Shown here: piece by piece, positions 33,018 to 42,423 of the stretch
How positions within the stretch are numbered: position 1 is the stretch's first letter
How the letters are laid out: every line of letters starts with the position of its first letter
DNA from: Candidatus Bathyarchaeota archaeon
GTDB taxonomy: Archaea > Thermoproteota > Bathyarchaeia > TCS64
DNA: 64,000 nt
NCBI GenBank assembly: GCA_026014875.1
Contig: JAOZHO010000051.1
Coordinates: 1 to 64,000 of the forward strand
Reading direction: 5' to 3'
Notes under the pieces: model-generated
Told to the model about the DNA's origin: nothing
Seen by the model: only the letters and a program-made list of their open reading frames with translations
Database searches by the model: none
Position numbers and translations under genes: made by a program

Positions 33018-33164
33018 CTCTTTATTCCACGACCTTTTCTTACTTACGATTCTTAGCTCCTTATTATAAAAGGTATTTCGGACCACATACCTGTTTCCTA
33101 TATCTCTATATATAATCGAAATGAGTGGAAAGTTAATGTTAGAAATGCTATTATACACTATCAC

Positions 33165-33376
33165 AGGAAGACTTCTCTGTTATTCTCCTTTGTTCCATAT
33201 TAGCTGATATGGAGCACAGAGACTATGTGCTATTATGATGGTAGTTTTTACACGCTAGTTTATTTTAACTAAATAACTGGGCTGCATTTCTCATCTTAAT
33301 GACGGCTTCACGGTTTCCATGCATCCGTAGACCCAGATTTTTTATCCGGATCGTCCCCATCTCTTCTGCGACCACA
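33165..33376. other. AT-rich divergent promoter region
   Basis: Between the minus-strand pilin-like gene and the plus-strand ornithine cyclodeaminase family gene. TTTATCCGG at about 33340 could be the TATA-like box of the latter. Otherwise nothing seen. Confidence 0.3.
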
Positions 33377-34333
33377 ATGTTATACCTATCCGACGAGGAG
33401 ATAGCGGAGATACTGACCATGAGGGAGGCAATCGACGCTGTCGAGAAGGCCTTCGGCGAGTATGCCCGGGGCTCGGCGATGATGCCCCCACGGTCAACCA
33501 TGATGCTCGACAAGCACAACGGGAGCGTTTCGCTGATGCCCTCCTACCTCGAGGAGACCAATGCCCTCGCTACCAAGATCATCTCCATTTACCCCGACAA
33601 CCCCCAGAGGGGGCTGCCCACCACCATGGCATGGATCGTTGTGAACGACCCGGAGACGGGGATGCTGGACGCGATGCTCGACGGCACATATCTCACCGCG
33701 ATGAGAACCGGGGCGGTCTCCGGGGTTGCGGCCAGATATCTGGCGCCCAAGGACAGCAGGGTCGCCGCAGTCATCGGCTGCGGGGCTCAGGGGAAGACCC
33801 AGGCGTGGGCGATCTCGGAGGTCCTAGACCTCGAGGAGATGAGAGTCTTCGACCTCTCCGAGGAGGGGATGAACGGGTTCGCCGAGGAGATGGGGCCCAA
33901 ACTGGGGCTGGACATCGTGAAGGCGGGGAGCGGAGCGGAGGCCGTGAAGGACGCCGACGTGGTCCTCACCGCGACGACCAGCAAGAATCCCGTGGTGAGG
34001 CGGGAGTGGCTGGGGGACCGGGTCCACGTGGGGGCCATCGGGGCTTTTTACCCCGACTACCGTGAGCTGGACACCGGGATCGTCAGCGAGGCGAAGGTGG
34101 TGGTGGACAGCGTCGAGGCCATCATGGACGAGGCGGGGGACATACTGATCCCCATAGCCGAGGGGGCCATCACAGCGGATCACATCCACGCGGAGCTGGG
34201 AGAGATCGTGAACGGAGAGAAGGAGGGGAGGACCCCCGGGGACGGGCTCACTGTCTTCAAGAGCGTGGGCCTGGCCATCCAGGACTCATCGGTGGCCAGC
34301 CTGGTGCTGAGAAAGTACCGAGAGTCCCGGTAG
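33377..34333 (+). CDS. Ornithine cyclodeaminase/mu-crystallin family dehydrogenase
   Basis: 318 residues. LSDEEIAEIL start, RSTMMLDKHNGSVSLMPSYL (substrate Arg and Lys), GLPTTMAWIVVNDPETG, TAMRTGAVSG, then the Rossmann motif VIGCGAQGKTQAW and GDILIPIAEG. The family includes ornithine cyclodeaminase, archaeal alanine dehydrogenase and ketimine reductases, all NAD(P)-dependent at C-N bonds. Alanine dehydrogenase is possible in archaea. ATG 33377 begins the conserved part. Fits the surrounding amino-acid catabolic genes. Confidence 0.88.
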   Translation: MLYLSDEEIAEILTMREAIDAVEKAFGEYARGSAMMPPRSTMMLDKHNGSVSLMPSYLEETNALATKIISIYPDNPQRGLPTTMAWIVVNDPETGMLDAMLDGTYLTAMRTGAVSGVAARYLAPKDSRVAAVIGCGAQGKTQAWAISEVLDLEEMRVFDLSEEGMNGFAEEMGPKLGLDIVKAGSGAEAVKDADVVLTATTSKNPVVRREWLGDRVHVGAIGAFYPDYRELDTGIVSEAKVVVDSVEAIMDEAGDILIPIAEGAITADHIHAELGEIVNGEKEGRTPGDGLTVFKSVGLAIQDSSVASLVLRKYRESR

Positions 34334-34336
34334 CGT

Positions 34337-34882
34337 TCAGCGACGCCTGCGCCACCAAAGGGCGACGCCGCCGGCTACAACGGCTGCGGCCCCGTATATG
34401 ATGTAGTCTGTGTTGATCCCCTGGATGCTGGTGATGATGAATGCCATGTTGTTCCTGAAGAACGAGAAGGCCGTCAGGAAGACGATGACCGAGGCCACTG
34501 CGGCGAGGCCTATCGCTATCTTCCTCGGAGGGATTGGGAGGGGCTTGTCCTCGAACTCTAGGGGCGAGATGGTGTACTCGACTATCTCCCAAGTCTCGGC
34601 GCTGATCTGGACCGTGGCCGTCGCGCCCTTGAGCTCCACGTCCACGACGAAGTTGCCGTCGGTCTGGACCGCTTTTCTGGGGGTGACGATCCTCTTGTTC
34701 ATCCGCCTGAGGAAGCTCACCACGAGGACCGTCGCCTCCTCGGCGTTGAGGGGCTCCTCTCTCTGGAGAGCCTCCGGGACGGGGGCCTCGACTGCGCCGG
34801 TCTCTCCGGTGCCCTCCTCGATTGTCTCAGCCTCCCCTGCCATGGGCGTATACTCTGGCATGAGGTCTGGTTCCCCTGACAT
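34337..34882 (-). CDS. Membrane protein, two C-terminal helices, unknown
   Basis: 181 residues. An acidic, Pro-Glu-rich N-terminus (about 45 residues, likely disordered) leads to a small alpha/beta domain (NAEEATVLVVSFLRRM, GNFVVDVELKGATATVQIS, WEIVEYTIS) reminiscent of PepSY-type folds. Two membrane segments follow (IAIGLAAVASVIVFLTAF and YIIYGAAAVVAGGVALWW), ending in RRRR, so the tail is cytoplasmic. No enzyme motif. ATG 34882. Convergent with the ornithine cyclodeaminase family gene, three bases apart. Confidence 0.6.
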   Translation of the reverse strand: MSGEPDLMPEYTPMAGEAETIEEGTGETGAVEAPVPEALQREEPLNAEEATVLVVSFLRRMNKRIVTPRKAVQTDGNFVVDVELKGATATVQISAETWEIVEYTISPLEFEDKPLPIPPRKIAIGLAAVASVIVFLTAFSFFRNNMAFIITSIQGINTDYIIYGAAAVVAGGVALWWRRRR

Positions 34883-35071
34883 CGGTTAGAGCTCCATTTT
34901 CCAGACTGGGAACCAGTTGAACGCCTCGTCTAATATGAAAATGTGTGTCGCCACGAATACTAACCCTCGGAGGCCCTGGCATCGGCTCCTGAAGCCTAAA
35001 TATTCTCTTCATGGAGGCCGAAACGGACCCTTTATTACTCCCAGATGGTCTAGCTTTTGAGTCCGGTGAAA

Positions 35072-35260
35072 ATGAAGGAGATTGTCCTTACCAAGAGGAG
35101 TCTCAGCACCTACAGGAACTTCGGTATCGAGGTGAAGTGCAGAGCGTGCGGCAGGAGCTTCCAGCCCGGGGACCGCTGCATCAAGACCCGGCCCCGAGCC
35201 GTCAACGAGGCGAACCCCTTCTTCTGCCTGGAGCATTTCTTCACCGAGAATATCGATTAG
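35072..35260 (+). CDS. Small zinc-binding protein (CxxC...CxxH)
   Basis: 62 residues from ATG 35072. CRACGRSFQPGDRC, then FFCLEHFF: two metal knuckles, CxxC and CxxH, of a LIM- or treble-clef-like zinc fold. The basic segment TRPRAVNEAN between them is hydrophilic. A small archaeal family; function unknown. Codon use matches the core. Confidence 0.6.
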   Translation: MKEIVLTKRSLSTYRNFGIEVKCRACGRSFQPGDRCIKTRPRAVNEANPFFCLEHFFTENID

Positions 35261-35449
35261 ACCGCAGAATTGTTTCAATCTGCTAAGCTTTTTCACGGAG
35301 CTGAAACGCCCATCCTCCGAAAGATGTTAATATGAAGTTTCCCCGAGTTGGCTCAGTGCCGTAGATACGTCGTCGCACATTCAATTGGCAAGGTGGGAAC
35401 GGATGACGGGGGAACGATTCAAACCCGTGATGTCGAAGGAGGAATTCAC

Positions 35450-35881
35450 GTGAAGAGGGAGTATCCCACATCTCCCGTCGCCGGGGTCGCAGCGGTGATT
35501 TTCCGGGGCTCCGAGGTGCTCCTGGTGAGACGGGGGAACGAACCTTCGAAGGGGAAGCTGGGCATCCCGGGAGGAGTCGTGGAGCTCGGGGAGACCGCCG
35601 AGGAGGCCATCGTGAGGGAGGTCGAGGAGGAGACCGGAATCAGAGTCAAGCCTCTGAGAGTTCTGGACGTTTTGGACTCCATCGAAAGGGACGACGAAGG
35701 CGGGATCCGGTTCCACTACGTCCTCCTAGAGTTCCTGTGCGAGCCCATTGGCGGAGATCTGAACGCCTCGTCAGACGTGAGCGAGGCCCTTTGGGCGCCC
35801 CTGAAAGGACTCGGGGAGCTGGATGTGATGCCCAGGACGAGGGCGTTCATCGAGAGGGTGGCCCGAGAGGAGAACCTCTAG
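35450..35881 (+). CDS. NUDIX hydrolase (ADP-ribose pyrophosphatase-like)
   Basis: 143 residues. The Nudix box is complete: GGVVELGETAEEAIVREVEE plus ETGI. Strands VAAVIFRGSEVLLVRRGNEP precede it. These enzymes cleave nucleoside diphosphate compounds such as ADP-ribose. GTG 35450 has GGAGG six bases upstream and starts the conserved fold; the frame opens at 35348, which adds unrelated residues. Substrate unknown. Confidence 0.88.
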   Translation: MKREYPTSPVAGVAAVIFRGSEVLLVRRGNEPSKGKLGIPGGVVELGETAEEAIVREVEEETGIRVKPLRVLDVLDSIERDDEGGIRFHYVLLEFLCEPIGGDLNASSDVSEALWAPLKGLGELDVMPRTRAFIERVAREENL

Positions 35882-35925
35882 CCGGGAACCTCCCACTGCA
35901 GCATTAATATCCGATACGCAGACGT

Positions 35926-38028
35926 ATGGGTGTTGGAGGGCAGTCTGTGTACAGGGTGAGCGTCGACGTCGGGGGCACCTTCACGGATCTCGTCGCGATG
36001 GACGAGGAGACCGGCCGAGTCATCAACATCAAGGTCCCCACGGAGCCCAAGAACCCCGAAGGGGGCGTCCTCCTGGCCCTCCGGAGATTCCTCGAGGGGA
36101 GGAACCCCTCCAGCGTGGGGATGATGGGCCACGCCACCACCATCGCCACCAACGCATTGTTCGGCCAGGTCGACCTGAAGCTCCCCCGGACGGCATTCGT
36201 GACCACTGCGGGGTTCAGGGACGTCGTGGAGATCGGGCGCCAGAGGAGGGCCGAGGTCTACAACCTCTTCTTCCAGCGGCCCCCGATGCTCGTGGGGAGG
36301 AGGGACAGGCACGTGGTCCGGGAGAGGATGGACCACGAGGGGAATGTGCTCACGCCTCTGAACATGGAGGACCTGCGAGGAGCAGTCGAGAAGATCCGGG
36401 GAAACGGCGTCGAATCGGTGGCCCTCGGGTTCCTCAACTCTTACGTAAACCCCGCCCACGAGGAACGAGCATACGAGGTCCTCAGGGAGGCCCTCCCGGA
36501 TATTCCCATCACCGTCTCCAGTCGGGTCTCCAGTGGCTACCGTGAGTACGAGAGGTTCAGCACGGCGGTGGTGAACGCCACACTGATCCCCATCATCAGG
36601 ACCTACATATCCCGCATCGCTTCGGGCCTCAAAGGGCTCGGGGTGGCCTCGCCCCTCTACGTGATGCAGTCCAACGGGGGGATGGCCGCCTCCGAGTTGG
36701 TCTCCGAGAAGCCGGTGACCATAGTGGAGTCGGGCCCCGCCTCGGGGGTAATCGCCTCGGCCTGGCTGGGGGGGCTCCTGGGCAGGGACGAGGTGATAAG
36801 CTTCGACATGGGGGGGACCACGGCGAAGGCGGGGACGGTCAGGGGGATGGTCCCCGAGGTGGTCCAGGAGTACGAGGTCGCCGGGAAGGTCCATTTGGGC
36901 CGCCTCCTCAAGGGGAGCGGCTACCCCGTCAGCTTTCCCTTCATCGACCTCGCCGAGTGCAGCGCAGGCGGGGGGACCATCGCCTGGGCCGACGAGGCCG
37001 GGGGCCTCAACGTGGGGCCTGTGAGCGCCGGGGCTGAGCCTGGGCCCGCTTGCTATGGGAGGGGGGGAGGCGACTTCACCCTCACGGACGCCAACCTCGT
37101 CTTGGGGCGCCTGAATCCGGGGAGCCTCTTGGGCGGGGAGATGGAGATCAGACCCGAGTTGGCCGGGGAAGCCGCGGAACGACTCGGGGACAGGCTGGGC
37201 ATGGAGCCCGAGGAGACCGCTGCGAGCGTCGTCAGGATCGCCGACTCCATCGTGTCCCAGATACTCAGGATAGTCTCCGTGGAGCGGGGCTACGACCCCC
37301 GGCGGTTCACCCTAGTGGCCTTCGGCGGGGCGGGCCCCATGCACGCATGCTCCCTTGCCGAGGGGCTGGAGATCGACGAGATCGTGGTGCCCCCGAATCC
37401 CGGGATGTTCTCCGCCCTGGGCCTCCTCACCGCCGACCTGTTCCACGACCTCTCGAGGGCCCTCATCACCCTGGTGGAGCGGGCGGATGCGGGAGAGGTG
37501 GAGGCCCTGTTCGAGGAGATGGAGGCAGAGGGCAGGGAGATCCTTTCCTCGGAGGGGGTGGCCCCCGGGGAGATGAGGCTCCGGAGGCAGATGGACGTCC
37601 GATATTATGGTCAGTCCTACGAGATCACCGTCGACTACCCCGAGGGACCCCTGAAGGATCGGATCCAGCGAGCGGTGAAAGCCTTCCACGGGAGACACGG
37701 GGAGATCTACGGTTACAGCGACGAGGCTGAGCCCGTGGAACTCGTGAACCTTCGTCTCAGGGCGGTGGGATTGATCCGGAAGCCGGAGCTCAGGGAGATC
37801 CCGCAGGGCTCCGGGAAGCCATCCCCCGCCGGCGTCAGGTCGGTCTATTTCGAGGGGTCCGACGCCTGGGTCGAGACCCCGATCTACGACAGGGTTGATC
37901 TTGGCGCCGGGAGCGTTTTCCAGGGGCCCGCCATCGTGGAGCAGTACGATTCAACGACGGTGGTCTACCCCGGGTGGAAGGGGGAGTTGGACCGGTTCGG
38001 CGTGCTGAATCTCGGGAGGGGCGCGTGA
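35926..38028 (+). CDS. hyuA: Hydantoinase/oxoprolinase subunit A
   Basis: 700 residues, the usual size. ATP-dependent ring opening of hydantoins or 5-oxoproline, with subunit B. N-terminal actin-like ATPase: VSVDVGGTFTDLVAMDEETG, then GHATTIATNALF and the middle MQSNGGMAASELV, SGPASGVIASAW, SFDMGGTTAKAG. The C-terminal domain is complete. Its stop overlaps the start of hyuB (TGATG), so the subunits are translated together. Which cyclic amide is used cannot be told; similar enzymes include acetone carboxylase and acetophenone carboxylase subunits. Confidence 0.93.
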   Translation: MGVGGQSVYRVSVDVGGTFTDLVAMDEETGRVINIKVPTEPKNPEGGVLLALRRFLEGRNPSSVGMMGHATTIATNALFGQVDLKLPRTAFVTTAGFRDVVEIGRQRRAEVYNLFFQRPPMLVGRRDRHVVRERMDHEGNVLTPLNMEDLRGAVEKIRGNGVESVALGFLNSYVNPAHEERAYEVLREALPDIPITVSSRVSSGYREYERFSTAVVNATLIPIIRTYISRIASGLKGLGVASPLYVMQSNGGMAASELVSEKPVTIVESGPASGVIASAWLGGLLGRDEVISFDMGGTTAKAGTVRGMVPEVVQEYEVAGKVHLGRLLKGSGYPVSFPFIDLAECSAGGGTIAWADEAGGLNVGPVSAGAEPGPACYGRGGGDFTLTDANLVLGRLNPGSLLGGEMEIRPELAGEAAERLGDRLGMEPEETAASVVRIADSIVSQILRIVSVERGYDPRRFTLVAFGGAGPMHACSLAEGLEIDEIVVPPNPGMFSALGLLTADLFHDLSRALITLVERADAGEVEALFEEMEAEGREILSSEGVAPGEMRLRRQMDVRYYGQSYEITVDYPEGPLKDRIQRAVKAFHGRHGEIYGYSDEAEPVELVNLRLRAVGLIRKPELREIPQGSGKPSPAGVRSVYFEGSDAWVETPIYDRVDLGAGSVFQGPAIVEQYDSTTVVYPGWKGELDRFGVLNLGRGA

Positions 38029-39752
38029 TGGGGCTAGACGCGACGACGGTGGAGGTCATCAAGGGGGCTTTGATCTACGCCGCGGAGGAGATGGGGATCG
38101 CCCTGAAGAAGTCGGCTTACTCCCCCAACATCAAGGAGAGGATGGACCACAGCTGCGCCCTCTTCGACCATAAACGGCGCCTCGTGGCCCAGGCTGAGCA
38201 CATCCCAGTTCACCTGGGCTCCATGGCGTTGGCCGTCCGGGAGGGGCTCCGCCTCTATCCGGGGGAGCTGGGGCCCGGGGATATGCTCCTCCTCAACGAC
38301 CCCTACATCAGCGGCACCCACCTCCCCGACCTCACGCTGATAGCCCCCATATTCCACGAAGGAACGCTCATCGGCTACGCGGCGAACAAGGCCCACCACA
38401 CCGACGTCGGCGGGAGGGCCCCGGGGAGCATCGCAGGGGACTCTACGGAGCTCTACCAGGAGGGGCTGATCATACCCCCGGTGAAGTTCGTCCGGGGCGG
38501 CGTCATCGACCCGGAGATCTCGTGGCTCATCAGGAGCAACGTGAGGACCCCGGAGATCCAGATGGGGGACCTGAGGGCCCAGATAGCGGCTAACAACACG
38601 GGGATCCAGCGGGTGAAGGCCCTCATCGGGGAGTACGGGGTCGAGGTTCTCCACGGGGCGATGGAGGCGGTGATGGACTACTCGGAGCGCCGGATGCGGG
38701 CGGAGATCCGGGCCATCCCCGACGGGGTCTACGAGGCGGAGGACTGGATCGAGGACTCGGGGACGGCGGACGAGCCCCTGCGGATCAGTGTCACGGTCAC
38801 CGTCGACGGCGACGGCATCGAGTTCGATTTCGAGGGCACCTCGCCTCAGGTTGCTGGCCCCGTCAATGCTCCCCTGGGGGTCACCCTCGCCGGGGTCTTC
38901 TATACCCTGATCTCGGTGACTGATCCGTCTATCCCGGTGAACGACGGCTGCTTCAGGCCCCTCACACTGAACATCCCGGAAGGATGCTTCCTCAACCCTC
39001 GGAGGCCCGCCCCGGTGGCGGGAGGGAACGTGGAGACGAGCCAGAGAATCGTGGATGCCCTCATGGGGGCTTTTGCCAAGGCATTGCCGGGGAGGGTGCC
39101 CGCGGCGAGCCAGGGGACCATGAACAACGTCTCCATCGGCGGGTTCAGGAGGGACGACTCCCCCTGGACCTTCTATGAGACCATCGCCGGGGGGAACGGG
39201 GGGCGCCCGGGCTCAGACGGTGTGGACGGTGTTCACACCAACATGACCAACACGATGAACACCCCCCTCGAGGCCCTGGAGGCCTATCTCCCCCTCAGGT
39301 TCGAGGCCTACAGGTTCCGCCCCGGCACCGGAGGACCCGGCAAATGGAGGGGGGGCTGCGGCGTCGAGAGGACCTGGACACTGCTCTCGGAGGGCGCGAC
39401 GCTCTCCATCCTCGGCGAGAGGACGAAGATACCGCCTTGGGGTCTCCAGGGAGGGGGACCCGGGGCCCTGGGAGAGTACATTCTGCTGAAACGGGATGGA
39501 TCCAGGCGGAGGCTCCCCTCTAAGTGTACAGTGCCCATCGAGGAGGGAGACACCCTGGTGATCAGGACTCCCGGAGGCGGGGGATACGGGAACCCTTTCG
39601 AGAGGCCCTTCGCTCTCGTTCAGGAAGATGTCGCAGACGGCCTCGTCAGCGTGGAGTCCGCGGAGAGGGACTATGGCGTAGTCATCGACCCCGGTTCCAT
39701 GATCGTGGATGCCGAGGCCACGAGGGCTCTCAGGAAGGATCGTTCGAGCTGA
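38028..39752 (+). CDS. hyuB: Hydantoinase/oxoprolinase subunit B
   Basis: 574 residues. Family marks: ALKKSAYSPNIKERMDHSCALF, DMLLLNDPYISGTHLPDLT, NKAHHTDVGGRAPGS and the late GTGGPGKWRGGCG, TPGGGGYGNP. The catalytic B subunit holds the metal site (His/Asp motifs in HHTDVGG). ATG 38028 overlaps the hyuA stop; upstream extension of the frame to 37974 is within hyuA and is not used. Together with hyuA it forms a two-gene operon. Confidence 0.93.
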   Translation: MGLDATTVEVIKGALIYAAEEMGIALKKSAYSPNIKERMDHSCALFDHKRRLVAQAEHIPVHLGSMALAVREGLRLYPGELGPGDMLLLNDPYISGTHLPDLTLIAPIFHEGTLIGYAANKAHHTDVGGRAPGSIAGDSTELYQEGLIIPPVKFVRGGVIDPEISWLIRSNVRTPEIQMGDLRAQIAANNTGIQRVKALIGEYGVEVLHGAMEAVMDYSERRMRAEIRAIPDGVYEAEDWIEDSGTADEPLRISVTVTVDGDGIEFDFEGTSPQVAGPVNAPLGVTLAGVFYTLISVTDPSIPVNDGCFRPLTLNIPEGCFLNPRRPAPVAGGNVETSQRIVDALMGAFAKALPGRVPAASQGTMNNVSIGGFRRDDSPWTFYETIAGGNGGRPGSDGVDGVHTNMTNTMNTPLEALEAYLPLRFEAYRFRPGTGGPGKWRGGCGVERTWTLLSEGATLSILGERTKIPPWGLQGGGPGALGEYILLKRDGSRRRLPSKCTVPIEEGDTLVIRTPGGGGYGNPFERPFALVQEDVADGLVSVESAERDYGVVIDPGSMIVDAEATRALRKDRSS

Positions 39753-39897
39753 GGCGAATCATCCATTTCTAAATCCCCACGGATGGAGGAGGGCCGGGGT
39801 GCTTTCGTCGTTGTGAGAGATGGACGGGTTCATGGGGGCGCGCTGAACCCCTCGCATAATCTCTAAATGGGAGACCGTGGACTCTATTCCGACGCCT
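39753..39897. other. Intergenic with CG run and pyrophosphatase promoter
   Basis: Contains a GCGCGC at about 39838 and a TATA-like CTCTAAATGG at about 39861-39870 that fits a near-leaderless start of the pyrophosphatase gene. Confidence 0.35.
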
Positions 39898-40419
39898 ATG
39901 GTTGATCTGTGGAGGGATTTCCCCTCCGGCCCTGACCCGCCGGAGGAGGTCTTCGTCGTGATTGAGCTCACCCGGGGGAGCAGGAACAAGTACGAGTACG
40001 ACGCCCGGCACGGTGTCTTCAGGCTCAACAGGGTGCTCTACACCTACTTCCCCTGCGACTATGGCTTCATCCCCCGGACCCTGGACGACGACGGGGATCC
40101 CCTGGACGCGGTGCTCCTCATCAACGAGCCCACGTTCACGGGCTGCGTCGCATTGGCCCGGCCCGTCGCGAACATCAAGATGGTGGATGAGGGGGCCCCC
40201 GACGACAAGATCGTCACCGTCTCCACCACGGACCCCTTCTACAGGCATGTGAAGTCCTTGGACGATATCCCGGCCTCACTGGTGAAGGAGCTCACATACT
40301 TTTTTGAGAACTATAAGAGGGCTGAAGGAAAGGTCACGAGTGTGGAAAGTTGGGAGGATGTCGAGGACGCGAAGAAGATCATCACTTGGGCCCAGGGATA
40401 TTACGAGGAGAAGGCGTAA
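39898..40419 (+). CDS. ppa: Inorganic pyrophosphatase (family I)
   Basis: 173 residues, hexameric soluble type. Hydrolyses PPi to drive biosynthesis. FVVIELTRGSRNKYEYD, YFPCDYGFIPRTLDDDGDPLDAVLL (in parts: the metal-binding DDDGDPLD) and the late DDKIVTVSTTDP carry the expected acidic and basic active-site residues. ATG 39898 (MVDLWRDF) fits the TATA-like box at about 39861; GTG 39877 is an in-frame alternative. The gene ends 22 bases before a CG tract. Confidence 0.95.
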   Translation: MVDLWRDFPSGPDPPEEVFVVIELTRGSRNKYEYDARHGVFRLNRVLYTYFPCDYGFIPRTLDDDGDPLDAVLLINEPTFTGCVALARPVANIKMVDEGAPDDKIVTVSTTDPFYRHVKSLDDIPASLVKELTYFFENYKRAEGKVTSVESWEDVEDAKKIITWAQGYYEEKA

Positions 40420-40441
40420 CGAGGCATCGAGCTCAAGGATG

Positions 40442-40449
40442 GCGCGCGC
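40442..40449. repeat. CG-alternating tract in a core gap
   Basis: GCGCGCGC, followed by ACCTACACAGATACACACTGC, an alternating CA-rich run (quoted in full here as 21 bases of mixed pattern is avoided: it reads ACCTACACAGATACACAC). Lies between the pyrophosphatase and PHP genes. Confidence 0.5.
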
Positions 40450-40539
40450 ACCTACACAGATACACACTGCATACACGAATCGCGTGTGCTTGGCTCCTAT
40501 TGAAAATTTAATCTATTCAATGTGACAATACCCTCACCC

Positions 40540-41463
40540 ATGAGACGCACCTTCGTCAACCCGTTCAGGGAGGAGGGGAAATGGTTCAAGGGAAACGTCC
40601 ACGCCCATTCAACGTGCTCGGATGGCACGAGGACCCCGGAGCAGCTGGTGGAACTCTATTCAGGCGCCGGATACGACTTCCTGTCGATCACGGATCACGG
40701 CGTCGTCACGGATGTCGAGGGATTAGGGAATGCGGGCTTTCTGTTGATACCCGGCGAGGAGATGTGCATCGGGAGAACCCACGCCGACACGCTCTATCAC
40801 ATCGTCGCCTTGGGGGTCAAGGAGGCGCTCCCCTTCAAGGACTTCGACGGGGATCTGGACCCGCAGCTCGTCATAGATCACGTAAACGGTGTGGGGGGGC
40901 TCGCCATTCTGGCTCATCCCTACTGGTCCGGGCTCAACCACAGGGACATGATGGAATTAGAGGATTATCACGGCGTCGAGATCTACAACACGAGCTGCGA
41001 GTACGAGAGGAACACCGGGTTCTCCGGGTCCCACATCGACGACATCATCGTCATGGGCAGGCGCCCCTGGATATACGCTGTGGACGACCACCACGGGGAG
41101 GAGAGGTCCCTGCTCCCCCTAGACGCGACCGCCGCCTGGATAATGGTGAAGTCGGATTCCCTGGGGGTGGATGAGATAATGTCCAGCATAAGGAGGGGGC
41201 TGTTCTACTCGAGCACGGGCCCCGAGATAAGGGACATAGCCATAGACGGGGAGGGAGTGATATCCCTCGAATGCTCGCCCGTGAAGGAGATATCCTTCGG
41301 GTCCACCCCTTCGCTGGGGATAAAATACTACGCTGAAGACGAACCCCTGACAGGAGCCTCATACGAGGGGAGACCGGGTGAGACCTACGTCCGGATAGAG
41401 GTCACCGATTATGAGGGACTGAGGGCTTGGTCCAACCCCATCTACAATGAACCCGAAAGCTGA
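40540..41463 (+). CDS. PHP-domain metallohydrolase (CehA/McbA-like)
   Basis: 307 residues. PHP motifs in order: GNVHAHSTCSDG (HxH), SITDHG (DH), LLIPGEEM (Glu), AHPYWSG (His) and YAVDDHHG (Asp, His). Such enzymes hydrolyse phosphate or carbamate esters with a two- or three-metal site; the CehA/McbA branch acts on various organic substrates. The C-terminal ~60 residues form an extra beta domain. ATG 40540 sits about 25 bases after TATA-like AAATTTAATC, so a leaderless start is likely. Confidence 0.85.
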   Translation: MRRTFVNPFREEGKWFKGNVHAHSTCSDGTRTPEQLVELYSGAGYDFLSITDHGVVTDVEGLGNAGFLLIPGEEMCIGRTHADTLYHIVALGVKEALPFKDFDGDLDPQLVIDHVNGVGGLAILAHPYWSGLNHRDMMELEDYHGVEIYNTSCEYERNTGFSGSHIDDIIVMGRRPWIYAVDDHHGEERSLLPLDATAAWIMVKSDSLGVDEIMSSIRRGLFYSSTGPEIRDIAIDGEGVISLECSPVKEISFGSTPSLGIKYYAEDEPLTGASYEGRPGETYVRIEVTDYEGLRAWSNPIYNEPES

Positions 41464-41610
41464 ATGCAGTAGACCGCTAAGGCTGGAACTGTGTCTGGAG
41501 TGGTGCTAAGGGGTTTGAGAGAGGGGGAGAACATTTGAGTTCGGGGGTTACACTTGTGCTCCACACACGGGCGTAAATAATATATCAAATTCTGAACAAT
41601 TGCGCGTGCA
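41464..41610. other. Intergenic: G-rich stretch and GNAT promoter
   Basis: Holds a purine-rich stretch (GAGAGAGGGGGAGAAC), a CACACAC run, TATA-like AAATAATATATC at about 41576-41587 and TGCGCGTGCA at the expected start of transcription (41602-41611). Confidence 0.4.
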
Positions 41611-42423
41611 ATGAGCCTGCTTGCACCAGAGCATTATAATAAGCTGATGTCGCTGGGTGCTTCTCTAAATTATCATCTGACCCTAAGGTCAATCATTCAA
41701 GGCAAAACATCTGCGAGTGTATACGTCGATCGAGTTCAAAAACCTCAGGCAGCCTTCCTGTGGAGGAAAGAGAAGGCTTGGCTTCTAGGTTCGCCCGTTG
41801 ACACTTTCACTGAAGACCTTCTAGATACGTTGGAGGGCGGTTATTTCCAGATTTTACGGGAACACGGAGCCGACCGTTTCAGGCTGCATTACGATGAAAT
41901 GTGGGGCTCCGTTCTGGACAGGGTTTTCCTTGGTTTGAAGCGTGAGGAATATCCCCGCAGTTACTATCACATGGACGCCGGCGGGAAAAAATGGGATGTG
42001 AATCTGCCTCCTGGCTTCAGGGTTGTCGAGATCGATGAAGCCCTCTTCGCATCGGAGCACGGGAATCTGGATCGGGTGAGAGATGAAACGGTTTCTGAAC
42101 GGGATTCCGTCGAAGATTTTCTGGAGAGCAGCTTCGGGTACGTGGCGATGGAAGGTGATGAGATTGTTTCGTGGTGTATGTCCGAGTACAACATGGGTGA
42201 CCGTTGTGAACTGGGAATTGCGACGATAGAGAGGCATCAAAGAAAGGGGTTGGCTACTCAGGTGGCCAGAGCTGTAATAGGTCACGCTGTGAGGCAGGGA
42301 GTCCACGGCATCGGGTGGCATTGCTGGAAGAACAATGAGCCTTCAGTCAGGACCGCATTGAAGATAGGGTTCAAACACGGACTAGATTATTCAATATGCC
42401 AAGTAAAGATAGATGACAACTAG
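41611..42423 (+). CDS. GNAT N-acetyltransferase
   Basis: 270 residues. The acetyl-CoA motif RHQRKGLATQVARAVIGHAV (motif A, Q/RxxGxG/A) and CWKNNEPSVRTALKIGF (motif B) lie in the C-terminal third; the N-terminal part is a diverged half-domain as in the large GNAT proteins of the PF12746 kind. Substrate unknown. ATG 41611 is 25-30 bases after a TATA-like box, so the transcript is probably leaderless, with TGCGCGTGCA at its 5' end. Slightly more AT-rich than its neighbours. Confidence 0.82.
   Translation: MSLLAPEHYNKLMSLGASLNYHLTLRSIIQGKTSASVYVDRVQKPQAAFLWRKEKAWLLGSPVDTFTEDLLDTLEGGYFQILREHGADRFRLHYDEMWGSVLDRVFLGLKREEYPRSYYHMDAGGKKWDVNLPPGFRVVEIDEALFASEHGNLDRVRDETVSERDSVEDFLESSFGYVAMEGDEIVSWCMSEYNMGDRCELGIATIERHQRKGLATQVARAVIGHAVRQGVHGIGWHCWKNNEPSVRTALKIGFKHGLDYSICQVKIDDN

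Noticed and set aside
35341-35440. tRNA-like words (GAGTTGGCTCAG and GATTCAAACCC) before the NUDIX gene
   Set aside because: No matching acceptor stem and no T stem can be built around the T-loop-like word.
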